The notes under the pieces were generated by a model. The model made no database searches. It was not told where the DNA came from and worked only from the letters and a program-made list of their open reading frames with translations. Position numbers and translations under genes: made by a program. Below are positions 1 to 9,623 of a stretch of 64,000 nucleotides of DNA, in pieces. The first letter of the stretch is position 1; each line of letters opens with the position of its first letter. The DNA is from Boothiomyces macroporosus (taxonomy: Eukaryota; Chytridiomycota; Chytridiomycetes; Rhizophydiales; Terramycetaceae): contig JADGKB010000040.1 in assembly GCA_027604185.1 (NCBI GenBank), positions 1-64,000 of the forward strand, read 5' to 3'.

Positions 1-1337
1 GAAGCAACATATTGTTGGAAGGTAGAGCCGGCGCCGTTGATCAAGTCAGGATATCGCAAGAGAGTGAATCCAGCGAGCGGATAGCTGGTGATGATGTTTT
101 GGATTCTTCCGTAAGAGCTGGTATCAGATCCAAACGAGAGGGCGTTTTCCCCGCCAAGGTTTTGCACTCCAAGGCTGGCAGCGGTTTGGAAGAAGGCTTT
201 GGCCAGAGTGTTCGCGCCGCTGTACACACCAGCAACGTTGTTGTCGGCCATTTCGATGGCAGTAAAGGTAACCCCGACGCCCAAGCCCTTGAGTCCCTGC
301 AAGAGCGAAGAGTAGTCCCAGTACCCGGCTGATCGCTCTGCAGAGTGAGGCTCGACCGGGTCAAAGTATCTCCAGTGCACGCCAGCAATCTTGATGTTGA
401 GCGGGATTCCAAACACGCTGTCGAAGCGGCTGTGTGCAGCAGCAGCGATCCTCCCAGTGTGCTTGACCAGCGTGCCTTGGTACCACTGCGCAAAGTCTTG
501 TCCGTACTGCGACTTGTATCCGGAGCTGTAAAAGTCGTCGGCAGTGTTTCGTCCAGCGCAGACGCCAGAGCTGAGGGCTTGGGTCGTGACTTGGCAAGGC
601 GGGAGGATATCGCTCGCGCTCTGCACTGGCTTGCCGTTGGTGTAGCCAGACCAGGCGGCAGCGACTTGTGCAGAGTCGTTGTTGTACTTGGCCAGCGCCC
701 AGGTGCGGAAGTCGCTGACAGCAGCGTTGGAGTATGCCTGAAAGCGGCCTCTGGTTGGGTAGCCGGCGGCAGGGTTGGAGTAGGATGGGTACTTTAATTC
801 GCCGGCACTGCCAGCAGACAAGTCGATGCGCGGAATAGAGTTGGTTTTGGAGGCAAAGTTGCCTGCAAACGCCTGGAAGTACTGGTCGTACTGGGTGTAT
901 GGAAAGTCGCCGGCCCAGGGGGAGAACGAGTCGGCGTTGGTAGCGCCAAAGATGTCCTGGAAGAGGTTGTCTGGGTTTCCGTTGATGTTTGCCCACGACG
1001 GAGTAGGGAAGTTGCAGTTGTCTCCAACCGACCCTCCGCATCTGTGGGTGGACATGATTGGGATCCAGTTCAAGCCAGCGTTGATGATGTGGTCGGAGAG
1101 GGTGTTGTAGTAGGACCAGTCGAACTGTTGATCGGCTGTCTCGACGAGTCCCCACCAGACATCAGAAGCAATGGTGCGGACGCCATAGTTCTTTACAGCT
1201 TGCAAGTCGCTATCGAACGCATTCCAGTCAGTAATCAAAGGCAAAGGCATGAAGGCTTCAGCTTCAAAGTTGTGATTGTTTGCACTCAATGCAAATAGGC
1301 CAGTAGACAAAACGAATGCAATGGCTGCCCTTGTCAT
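1..1337 (-). CDS. Secreted bacterial-type beta-amylase (GH14), 3' end beyond the window
   Basis: One uninterrupted frame runs from the ATG at 1337 to the window edge (445 residues, no stop). A hydrophobic leader of about 19 residues predicts secretion. GH14 hallmarks are in order: DVWWGLVE near residue 59, HRCGGSVGD near 98, the catalytic-acid segment GELKYPSY with Glu180, GVHWRYFDP near 319, and the second catalytic Glu (about 397) in GGENAL. The family releases beta-maltose from the non-reducing ends of starch. The spacing resembles secreted Bacillus and Clostridium enzymes more than plant ones. The gene has no intron and is visibly richer in G+C than its AT-rich neighbours, which suggests horizontal acquisition. 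A C-terminal starch-binding domain could lie outside the window. Open frames on the other strand here are shadows of the high G+C. Confidence 0.93.
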   Translation of the reverse strand, partial: MTRAAIAFVLSTGLFALSANNHNFEAEAFMPLPLITDWNAFDSDLQAVKNYGVRTIASDVWWGLVETADQQFDWSYYNTLSDHIINAGLNWIPIMSTHRCGGSVGDNCNFPTPSWANINGNPDNLFQDIFGATNADSFSPWAGDFPYTQYDQYFQAFAGNFASKTNSIPRIDLSAGSAGELKYPSYSNPAAGYPTRGRFQAYSNAAVSDFRTWALAKYNNDSAQVAAAWSGYTNGKPVQSASDILPPCQVTTQALSSGVCAGRNTADDFYSSGYKSQYGQDFAQWYQGTLVKHTGRIAAAAHSRFDSVFGIPLNIKIAGVHWRYFDPVEPHSAERSAGYWDYSSLLQGLKGLGVGVTFTAIEMADNNVAGVYSGANTLAKAFFQTAASLGVQNLGGENALSFGSDTSSYGRIQNIITSYPLAGFTLLRYPDLINGAGSTFQQYVA

Positions 1338-1887
1338 GTTGCTTGTTGAATGAACACCCACTGCTTTTAAGTCAATGTCTTATGGTTGTGTTACCAAAGA
1401 CTACACCTCATGACCACATCCGTTGTACCTGCTGACATTGGGTGGGACTTGAAACCTTAAAAGAACCTGTGTTTGATCAAAATTCCGTCAACAGCAATCT
1501 TGTCACGAAATTTCAATAAACTGGGACGAATTCTGGTACTTTGCTGTAGTTCCAAGTTTGTATTTCAAGAAATCCTGCGTGTTTAAGTTCCCAAAGTCGG
1601 CCATCTGTCACCTGATGTCTGTTGCCGTTTATGGGCCAAAAAATTTGTACAACATAGATTTCCATCTCTTTCCTTTTTTCACTCAATGAATGGTGTTTCA
1701 AATCAGTTATCGCAGATTTGATTCATTTTTGTGATACTGTAGTATTTGGATCGAATACTTTGCTAGCTAACATTGAAACTTGGAATCGTGATCACACGTA
1801 GGAACGGCTTCTGAACACCTGCGGCACCTACCGCCTCAATTCATTGAAGTTGAAATGCACATGGTAATACTGAGACTTTTTATTATT
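1338..1887. other. Intergenic region between the beta-amylase start and the laccase stop
   Basis: No convincing gene. The minus strand has a TTAAAAG element about 27 nt upstream of the beta-amylase ATG, a plausible core promoter. The rest is AT-rich and would also hold the 3' end of the laccase transcript. Confidence 0.5.
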
Positions 1888-3751
1888 TCAAGATCCTACA
1901 ATAAATGGTGATTTGGTCAAACCAGTAAAAGTGGTCATGTCAGGGAATCCAGCAGCATTACCAGAGGTTTTGATGCCTTGTGCAGCACATTGCTGGTAAA
2001 CATCAGCTGGAACTTTGATGCGTTGTTGCATTTGCAATGGAGCTTCAACAAATTGTGCTGCCAAGCCGGCTTGTACGTGCCATTGCTATAGTTAAAGACA
2101 TTCTTACGATATGACAATGGAAGAACCAAACACCTGGATTGTCTGCTACAAAACGCAAAACAGCATAAGAGTTCTTTGGAACCACGACTGTGTCTCGTCT
2201 TAGAGGATTTTGAACTGAATCTAATGGTGGCATGACAGAGTAATCAAACCCATACTTGATAGGAATAGATTCTCCATCCACAACAGCAAGCTGTCCCCTT
2301 CCAAGGACTTGGAAAGTATGTCCGTGCAAGTGGAATGGATGACCACCTTCAATGTCGGTATTTACAACAATGATTTCTATGTTTTTCATGTGATCTAAAA
2401 TCTGTGTATGGGCATATTTTCCATAAGTAGTGAGGTTGGTTGCGTTGTTTCCTGTGGACAATGCGGTAAATAGTGCAGGAACAAGTGGGAACTCAAAGAC
2501 TGTGTAGTTGAAAGCACCATGGTTGACATAATCAGAGAATTGTGCAAACATGGCATCCCATCGAAGACTTTGATCGGCTTTCAATGCAGCAAGAGGATAT
2601 TTTGGTTGAATATTCAAGTCGTTGAAAGTAGTTGGATCTGGAACTGGATCAGCGGGTGCAAGAGAGTTGGCAGCATTGTATCTGATCAAAGCAGTACCAT
2701 TTGGATTGAAACGAGATGGTAAAGTTTCTGCAGCAAACATGGATTGATCCAATTGGTAATGCAGATTGTAGTTTAGAGTAGAGTCTGCATTGGCAGTTAC
2801 GAGTACGGAATATCTTTGTGCAGAAGAAATACTGAGGAAGTTAGTTGAATAAGGAGTGGTAGGAACACCGTCAGTTTCAATAACTTGCATGGTGTGCCCA
2901 TCGATCCAAAAGTTAATTGCTGCAAATGTTGACATACAGACCAATCTTAATCTGTAAGTTTTTCCGGCTTCAAAATCAAACACTTGATTAATGGCATCAT
3001 TCAAAACAATAGAGTTTGGAATTGGTTCTAAACCTGCAGGGTTACCCTTTGGCTTTGTGAAATTTGCATACAAGAGATTGTACTTGTCATAGTACCAATC
3101 TGAAAGACCCAAAGTGTATTCTCCATCATACTGATAATCGATGCTATCTTGTGGAGATCTGATAATTAATGGAGTTCTGAAGCCATCAGGGTATTGTCCT
3201 GCATGGTGGGAATGAACCCAGTAAGAGCCATATTGATTAAGTTGAACTTTGTATGTAAATGATCCTCCATTAGCAGGGATACCACAATCAGTAATTCCAA
3301 GTGCACCATCATAATAGGCGGTTCCATTCTGGAATAATCCGTGAAAGTGAATGGACGAAGTTTCATTCAAGTTATTAACAGCGTTGATGATCAAAGTGTC
3401 ACCCATGTTGGCATATATTGGAGGGATCGGCCATACACCGTTTACTCCAATTACATCTCTGGCAAACAATCCATCAGGATTTCCATTCTTTACCCATCCA
3501 ATGTTCCAATTCAAAACAACTTGATTTGTTGCAGCAGGGACAGCAGATGTGGTAACAGTAGGTACATTGGTGGTTGTAGTGACTGTTGTGGTTGGTTTTA
3601 CTGTTGTAGTAGTAGCGGTTGTGGTAGTAGTTGTAGTGGTGGTTGTGGTAGTTGTAGTCGTAGTAGTAGTGGTTGTAGTAGTGGTAGTTGTAGTGGTAGT
3701 TGGATTTGGGCCAAATGCCGCTACAAATCCTAGTAGGTAGAGGTATTTCAT
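1888..3751 (-). CDS. Secreted laccase-type multicopper oxidase with a threonine tract
   Basis: Exons 2108-3751 and 1888-2085, separated by a 22-nt intron (2086-2107). The product has 613 residues. A signal peptide of about 17 residues precedes a tract of 28 threonines and further Thr/Val/Pro sequence, likely an O-glycosylated linker. Three cupredoxin domains follow. All four copper signatures are visible: SIHFHG, WVHSHHAG, GGHPFHLHGH and, formed across the splice junction, HCHIQWHVQAGLA. The residue ten after the T1 cysteine is Leu, as in many laccases. The family oxidises phenols, metals or similar donors and reduces O2 to water. Substrate cannot be decided from the sequence. Splicing is required: the unspliced frame loses the last copper histidine. 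Confidence 0.93.
3617..3700 (-). repeat. Poly-threonine codon repeat in the laccase
   Basis: Twenty-eight consecutive threonine codons, mixing ACT, ACC and ACA, directly after the predicted signal peptide. The antisense reading gives a spurious poly-valine frame. Confidence 0.9.
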
Positions 3752-3973
3752 TCTATAGTTTAACCAAAAGAGTTGGGTAAAATTGAATCATTTTTAAATA
3801 GCATGGTCACTGATTCGCACCATGCGGTCTTGATGTACGGTCAGATCAAAAAGGAAAAAAGGAGGATTTGAACAGAATGCGGGATTTCTGCGACTGGCTT
3901 CTTGGCCCTACGGAATAACGAACCACGCGCAAGACCCAAGAAAAAGTGGGGCCGAAATTTCACTCATATTATA

Positions 3974-4887
3974 TTAGATATTGTCAAGTTGACTTAATAC
4001 TGCATCAAGTCTTTCATTAATAACCAAGGAAGCCAGTGGATCACCTCTTGTTTCGCCCAAATTAACAATACAGATTGGCTTATCCAAACTATTTGCGTGT
4101 TTTACAAGTCTAAGCGCAGAGTACACTGTCAAGGAGCTGCCCACCACAACTAAAGAATCTGAATCGTCTATAGCTTCAAAGGTCTGATCTCGAACATGAT
4201 GCTTCATGTTTTCTCCAAAGAATACAACACTAAGATCAATCATGAAATACTCTGGCTTATAAACTCCGCCGCAAGAATTGCATTCTGGGTACTTGAATTC
4301 ACTGTAATCCCAAGTCACTTCAACATCACCATCTGGATTCACAGAGCTTGAAACATCGCCATCGATTTTATCTGGATTCTTTTGTGCCCATTGGGCAACT
4401 TGAGGGTTCAGAGAAGCCAGTTGATTTTGAAAGTCAAACCTGCTCATAGTCCCTTTACATTCCAAACATATCACTTTGTGAAGAGTACCATGCATTTCAA
4501 CCACACCATTGAAACCACTTATTGAGTGCAAACCATCTACATTCTGAGTCAGCAATCTGGTTTCTGGAAATCGCTGTTGAAATTTGGCAAGAGTATAATG
4601 GGATGAATTAGGTTTAGCCATGGATATTCTTGGCCAGCCTAAAAAAGACCTGGCCCAGTACCGCTGGCGGAAATCATGAGAAGATACAAACTCTTTAAGA
4701 AAACTCTTACCTGTTGATACTGAATTGGCTTGTAATCTTTGTTTCTTATATATACCCCGTTTGGGCCTCTGTAGTCTGGAATTCCAGAGTCGGTGGATAT
4801 TCCTATTGTCAATTCCTACTTGCCAGCTCCAGTCAGAAATGTAATTTTTGGATATTTCTGAACAAACTCTTTCAAGGATTTCGACAT
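3974..4887 (-). CDS. SIRT4-type (class II) sirtuin
   Basis: Exons 4824-4887, 4711-4802, 4251-4690 and 3974-4229 give 283 residues. The NAD-binding start reads TGAGISTDSGIPDYR only after removal of intron 1 (4803-4823), which is a 21-nt GC-AG intron. Intron 2 (4691-4710, 20 nt) restores QQFVSSHDFRQRYWAR. Intron 3 (4230-4250, 21 nt) contains no stop and stays in frame; removing it restores KPDVVFFGEN in the substrate-binding region. TQNVDGLH and the zinc Cys pairs (CLEC, CNSC) are present. SIRT4 relatives act in mitochondria as NAD-dependent ADP-ribosyl or acyl-lysine transferases. The start codon lies only 20 bp from the divergent ZIP start. No strong presequence is evident. Confidence 0.92.
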
Positions 4888-4907
4888 TTCTTTCCTTTCG
4901 AAAAAAC

Positions 4908-6065
4908 ATGGACGCAATACTTCCGTTTATCCCCAATTACTTGTTGGTCCTTTTTGAAGATAAAAACTCTGATGCGTTCGTTTATTCGTTCTGGGCAAGT
5001 ATGGGGACTTTTATTGGCGGAATTATTGTTGTTGCTCTCATTGGAATCCTTGGTGCAGACCCTACAGCACAAAGTACCTCGAGATTAATGGGAATACTTC
5101 AATCTATATCCGCAGGAGTAATGATATTCATGACTTGCTTTCACCTTGTACCGGAATCAAATGAAGTAATAGGAAATCGCGAAACAATGCTTTACTTTTT
5201 TGGAGGAGTGGTTGTGTTCTTCATACTGGAGATTATTGTCCACTTCATGTTGCCCCATGAACATGAAGCGGAAGAAACTCACAAGAAGCATGACAAGAAA
5301 CAAAAAGAAAAGCAAGTCATAAAGAACATGAGTGCAAAGGATTCGCTTGATTTGTATAGAACTAGTTTGATCACATTCATTGCGATGGCATTACAGTAAT
5401 TATTTATTCATATAGCAATATTCCCGAGGGTATTAGTGTCTATCTTGGTGCGCTGTCAAATCCAAAGATGGGACTACAATTAGCGCTTGCAATCTTGTTG
5501 CACAATGTTCCAGAAGGTATGGCGGTTGCAATCCCTCTTTATGCTTCTACAGGCTCCATTTTCCAAGTGCTTTTCTGGACTTTAATTAATGGTCTCGCAG
5601 AGCCATTTGGAGTGATTGGAGGAGGCATCCTATTGGCGCCATACCTGAACGAATACTTTTTATCAAGATGTCTTGCACTAGTCTCTGGAATAATGTTTTG
5701 TATTTCTATCAACGAGTTGTTCCCTGTGTCCATCAAGTACTGTGGCAAAACATTGGCTACTGTGAGCTTGTTTATTGGCATGCTGATTGGATGGGCTTCT
5801 ATGGAGATTGTTGAAGAATACTTTGGAGGGCATGGCCACGATGTATCAGATAGTTAATCGTAGCATTCTCACGGACACTCCCATGGACACCACCATCATG
5901 ATGTAAATAGTTTTTAACCATAGCATCACCATGTAAAATTGCGCTAACATGTAGCATGGTCACTCCCACGACCACCACCATCATGTAAGTAAGGTCTAAT
6001 CGTAGCACGGCCATGCCCATGAATCTTCCTTTGGAAAGTCTCATCTCAAGAAATTCGGCAACTAG
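4908..6065 (+). CDS. ZIP-family metal transporter with a His-rich tail split by four tiny introns
   Basis: Exons 4908-5396, 5417-5842, 5864-5902, 5924-5932, 5955-5984 and 6006-6065. The core is a ZIP (SLC39) protein: membrane helices from the N terminus, a charged loop, then the two metal-site motifs HNIPEG (formed across the 20-nt intron 5397-5416) and HNVPEG. The tail after GHGHD is encoded by short exons reading HSHGHSHGHHHHD, HHH, HGHSHDHHHH and HGHAHESS. They are separated by introns of 21, 21, 22 and 21 nt, all phase 0 and all carrying an in-frame stop. The chain ends at TAG 6063-6065. A first in-frame stop at the start of the tail would otherwise truncate it. His-rich stretches bind zinc or similar ions. 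Confidence 0.9.
5864..6005 (+). repeat. Diverged tandem exon-intron units in the ZIP tail
   Basis: Units of His codons (CACTCCCAYG..CACCACCATCAT) followed by GTAA...YTAA...TAG introns recur at 5864-5923, 5924-5954 and 5955-6005. The shared exon and intron layout suggests duplication of an exon plus its intron. Confidence 0.6.
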
Positions 6066-6076
6066 AACGTAATGAA

Positions 6077-6759
6077 TTATTTTAATAAAAACATTTTGAC
6101 TTCGTATAAGCTATCCGGAAATGCATGCTGCTTTGCTTCCTTGACGATAATTAAACCGGCTGTTTCAAATAGCCCCCTCCAAATATATTCCGAACGAGTG
6201 CAGCTTGAATCGAGCTCGTCATATTCTACCCCTGCTTTGCAAACATTTTCTTTGACACCAATATATCCTCCGTTTAAAGATTCCTTGCATCGTTTGAAGA
6301 ACGCTATTAGATCCTTATCAGTTAAGTGAGATAGCACCCATTGACACCAAATCAAATCGTAGCGACCTTGCTCAGGAGTAAAATCTTGTAATCCAAGGGG
6401 TATATATCTTTCAACTTTATCCGATAGTCCGCTATTGCCAAAGTCCTCCTTTGCTTGTTCCAGAAACTTTTCAGTTTGCTCTACCAAATCAACAGAGTTG
6501 AAATGATTCAGCAAGAAGGATTTTGATACCCTTCCGATACCCGCTCCGCAGTCTAACATAAGTTTAAAGTACCGCAAGCCCTGTTGGTTATCAACGCTTT
6601 TTTTTCTATAAATTCACTAATAAACCTTGTTGACCCTCTCGCGTCAATATCTGTTAGAGACCCATACCCGCCTAGCATACCCTCTACATCTGAGGGTATG
6701 CTATCCCAGTATTTTTTAGCATCTGTATACCACGTTGGTTTATTCTGGTCCAAGGTCAT
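6077..6759 (-). CDS. NTMT1: Protein alpha-N-terminal methyltransferase
   Basis: Exons 6573-6759 and 6077-6552 around a 20-nt intron (6553-6572), 220 residues. Removing the intron forms the SAM-binding motif CDCGAGIGR. The remaining family pattern is clear: YWDSIPSDVEGMLGGYG near the N terminus, SVDLVEQTEKFLEQAK, YDLIWCQWVLSHLTD, and KENVC with the following acidic and DSS segments that contact the X-Pro-Lys substrate. The enzyme methylates the alpha-amine of proteins starting with (Met)-X-Pro-Lys. The stop lies 11 bp from the convergent ZIP stop. The start is 46 bp from the divergent ETF-alpha start. Confidence 0.94.
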
Positions 6760-6805
6760 AAATTGAAGGAAAAATTCTCACCTGACCAAACCGTCATCAA
6801 AAAAT

Positions 6806-7843
6806 ATGTTCAAAAGAGTATAACAAGTTCTAATAGTAGCAATTATCTGTTATCGGAAGACGCAGCGTATCGACTTTATTAGTAATTGAACAATCGCAAG
6901 GCACTCCTCTTGCATCCAATTTACATGCACTTTCAGCAGCCACTAAACTTGGATTCCCAGTAACTGCACTAGTTGCAGGTTCAGCAGCTCATGTTGAGGC
7001 AGCAGCCAAAGTTGTCGCTGGATATCCTGGAGTCACCAAAGTTTTAACCGCAAAGAATGACGTATTTGACCATGGATTAGCTGAACCACATGCAGATTTA
7101 ATTTCAGCTAGCGCCAAAGGACATTCCCACATTGTTACTGCACATTCTGCATATGGAAAGAACGTATTTCCTCGTGTTGGTGCATTGTTGGATGTCAGTC
7201 CAATCCCAGATGTAACTGAAATCATCTCTGCAGATACATTCAAAAGACCAATCTATGCTGGAAATGCCATTGCGACTGTCAAGTCAAAGGATGCTACTAA
7301 GGTTGTCACCATTAGACCAACTGCCTTTGCTCCAAGTGCTAGCACTGGCGGATCTGCGGCCGTTGAAGACACTACTGCCACTGGAACTGGTATGTATTTG
7401 AATAATATTAGCTCTATCTAAATGGGTTTCTGAAGAAATCGTCAAGAGTGACAGACCAAAATTGGAAGCCGCTAAAGTTGTTGTTTCTGGTGGACGTGGA
7501 TTGAAGAGCGCAGAAAACTTTAAATTAATGTATGACCTTGCAGATAAGTTGGGTGCTGCTGGTAATAGTCGATTTAATTATAGTTGGTGCCTCTAGAGCA
7601 GCATGTGATGCAGGTTACGCTCCACACGACCTTCAAGTTGGACAAACCGGAAAGATTGTTGCACCAGAAGCATATATCGCCATTGCAGTCAGTGGGGCTA
7701 TTCAACACTTGGCTGGTATGAAAGACTCTAAATTGATTGCCGCTATCAACACTGACCCTGAAGCCCCAATTTTCCAAGTTGCTGATTACGGTCTAGTAGC
7801 TGATTTGTTTGAAGCTGTACCAGAAATGATCAAGAAACTTTAA
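6806..7843 (+). CDS. ETFA: Electron transfer flavoprotein alpha subunit, mitochondrial
   Basis: Exons 6806-6817 (only 12 nt), 6840-7389, 7412-7561 and 7584-7843; all three introns are 22 nt. The product has 323 residues. The first two exons join into an Arg/Ser-rich mitochondrial presequence (MFKR then [12 protein letters not shown]). The C-terminal FAD domain is canonical: [21 protein letters not shown] (junction restored), [15 protein letters not shown] and [13 protein letters not shown] passes electrons from acyl-CoA and other dehydrogenases to ETF-ubiquinone oxidoreductase. It fits with the thiolase, acyl-CoA synthetase and CoA-transferase genes in the window. Confidence 0.97.
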
Positions 7844-7866
7844 ATAAATTGGATATTAAGGGTTTA

Positions 7867-8639
7867 TTATCGAATTGACATAATACCGCCTGTGCGTTTC
7901 TTGTCTTTAGAGTTTGGTTTTTCTGATTTGAAGGTCTTTAATTTTGGAAGTGAGTTTGTTTTGACAGATTTTTTACCTTCAGGTAAATTAGGATTCTTGG
8001 CGCCTAACGCTCTTGGTTTGGCGGTCTTTGGTTCACCAACTTTTGCAGTCTTCGCGTCGTTATCTGCTGGTACCTGCACATTGGAATCGCTCTCATTCTT
8101 TGCTTGCAGCACTTTGATTTTGCTTTGCAAATCCTTTTCCATTAATTGCTTTGAGGCTGGCTTTGGTATTTTAGATTTAATTACAGGCTTGGAAGATGCT
8201 GGTTCGTTCACCTACAGTTAGCAGATTAGTACTCTAAATGGATTTTCCTGTTCATTTGAATTCTGCGATTAGTTAAATTTACCTGCAAGTCTTCCAACTT
8301 TGCCTTCAAAATCTTGGTTTGGTACAAAGTGGTTATGTCCGCTAAAGGAACTCGTTGGCCACAAATTAATCTATCAGAATTTTCAATAGCCTTCACTTTC
8401 TTTGCTTGACGATCTGTGGAATACTGTTGCTTCTTCGAGTCCCAGTTTTCCTTGTTTGTACTGCTAATAACTGTTTTTGGTGTATCAACACGGTTATTTT
8501 GCCTTGACTTGAATTCAACTGCCGTCTCTACTTTACGCTTTGGGCTGCTCTCGGTGGAGGATTTCTCTGTATTGTGTGGGGTTAAAGGACCTTCTTCCCT
8601 CTCGGAATCCGAATTATCTGCAAATACTGTAAATGCCAT
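7867..8639 (-). CDS. Small basic protein with KEN box, D-box and CDK sites (candidate APC/C substrate)
   Basis: Exons 8283-8639, 8233-8262 (30 nt) and 7867-8211, with introns of 20 and 21 nt, give 243 residues. No domain is recognised. Visible linear motifs are TP at 20, a full CDK site SPKR at 32, TP at 53, a KEN box at 63-65 and a near-ideal destruction box RVPLADITT at 96-104. The second half is rich in Lys, Pro and Ser. This order of CDK sites, KEN, D-box and basic tail is typical of mitotic regulators degraded by the APC/C, such as securin or shugoshin-like proteins. That is inference from short motifs. An in-frame upstream ATG codon is not evident; the start at 8639 precedes the acidic N terminus. 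Confidence 0.7.
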
Positions 8640-8865
8640 TAGGGTTAGTGAGTATTCAAAGCGGTCTCTAGTTGAGATTTGTTCGAACAAAAAGGTGGAC
8701 AAAATATAAACAAATGAAAACACAGAAATTCACAAACAAAAAATAGAACCAGTACGGTTGGAATCGCTTCTTGGGAGCGGAAAAGAATCTGTGCGAGGAA
8801 TATATAGGTTTGCTAGTGTCGAATTTGGGTAATTTCTTTCAAACAGCAATCAACATTTATTCATC

Positions 8866-9576
8866 TCACTTTTTGGCTGGCTTTGGTGATTTAACTACTG
8901 GTGATTTGGTGGTCGGGGCTTTTGCAGATTCTGGAGAGACTTTGGCAGGAGAAGCCTTTTTTGGTGAAGCTTTGGAAGGGGTTTTCACAGGAGAAGATGG
9001 AACTTTAATAGTATTTGGCTTGGCAGAAGACTTTGCAGCAGCTTTCTTTTTCAATTGGGATATGACTGCTTTCTTTACAATCTAACGTTAAGGACACAGT
9101 ACTTCTGCGTTGACTGCATCTTTTACTGCTGCAACTCTTTTTCTAGCAGCTACTTGGCTAGGAAGCACGGAAGCGTATTTGATAATTTCAGAGTTTAATG
9201 CCTTTGACACCTCTTTGCGTGTCGCTGAGCGTTTCTTTGATACTCCTTGTAAAGAAGATGGTTTCAAATTAATACCTTTGCTAACAATATTTTTAGCTAC
9301 TAAGGAAATTGGTTTGTTGCCCTATCGTAAATTTGCGGTTACCAATTGCTTGATTTGGCTAGCAATTCCGTGTAAAAGTACTTGAGCATGCACAGATTGT
9401 CTGGCTGCAACTGCGCTTTCAGGTAGCCCTTTTACTAAATCTGCCACAATCTTTTTGGCAGCTTCTGGTTTGGCGAAAAGAGCTTTCTTTTGTACTTTTG
9501 GAGATGCTACCTTTTTGGAAAGAGCTGGGAGCGACGACTTTGTCGGACTTGCTGGTTTTGCTGATCTTGCTGGCAT
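8866..9576 (-). CDS. Lys/Ala/Pro-rich chromatin-type protein with H1-like tails
   Basis: Exons 9343-9576, 9103-9321 and 8866-9081 with two 21-nt introns (9322-9342, 9082-9102), 222 residues. The N terminus carries SP/TP-K repeats and the C terminus is a long AK/SPK/TPK-rich tail like that of linker histone H1. The middle (about 50-160) is helical and basic (SQVAARKRVAAVK and similar) but I cannot align it to the winged-helix globular domain of H1. It probably binds DNA or chromatin and may be regulated by CDK phosphorylation at the many S/T-P-K sites. Start chosen at the ATG giving MPARSAKP; an upstream non-ATG extension is less likely. Confidence 0.75.
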
Positions 9577-9623
9577 TGAAAGAGAAAAGGAAAAGTATCG
9601 GAGATTTATTAGCATTGTCTCGC

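Noticed and set aside
41..1298. Several long open frames on both strands overlapping the beta-amylase
   Set aside because: They are shadows of a G+C-rich coding region; only the frame from 1337 shows GH14 motifs.
3549..3740. Poly-valine protein on the plus strand
   Set aside because: Antisense of the threonine repeat of the laccase.
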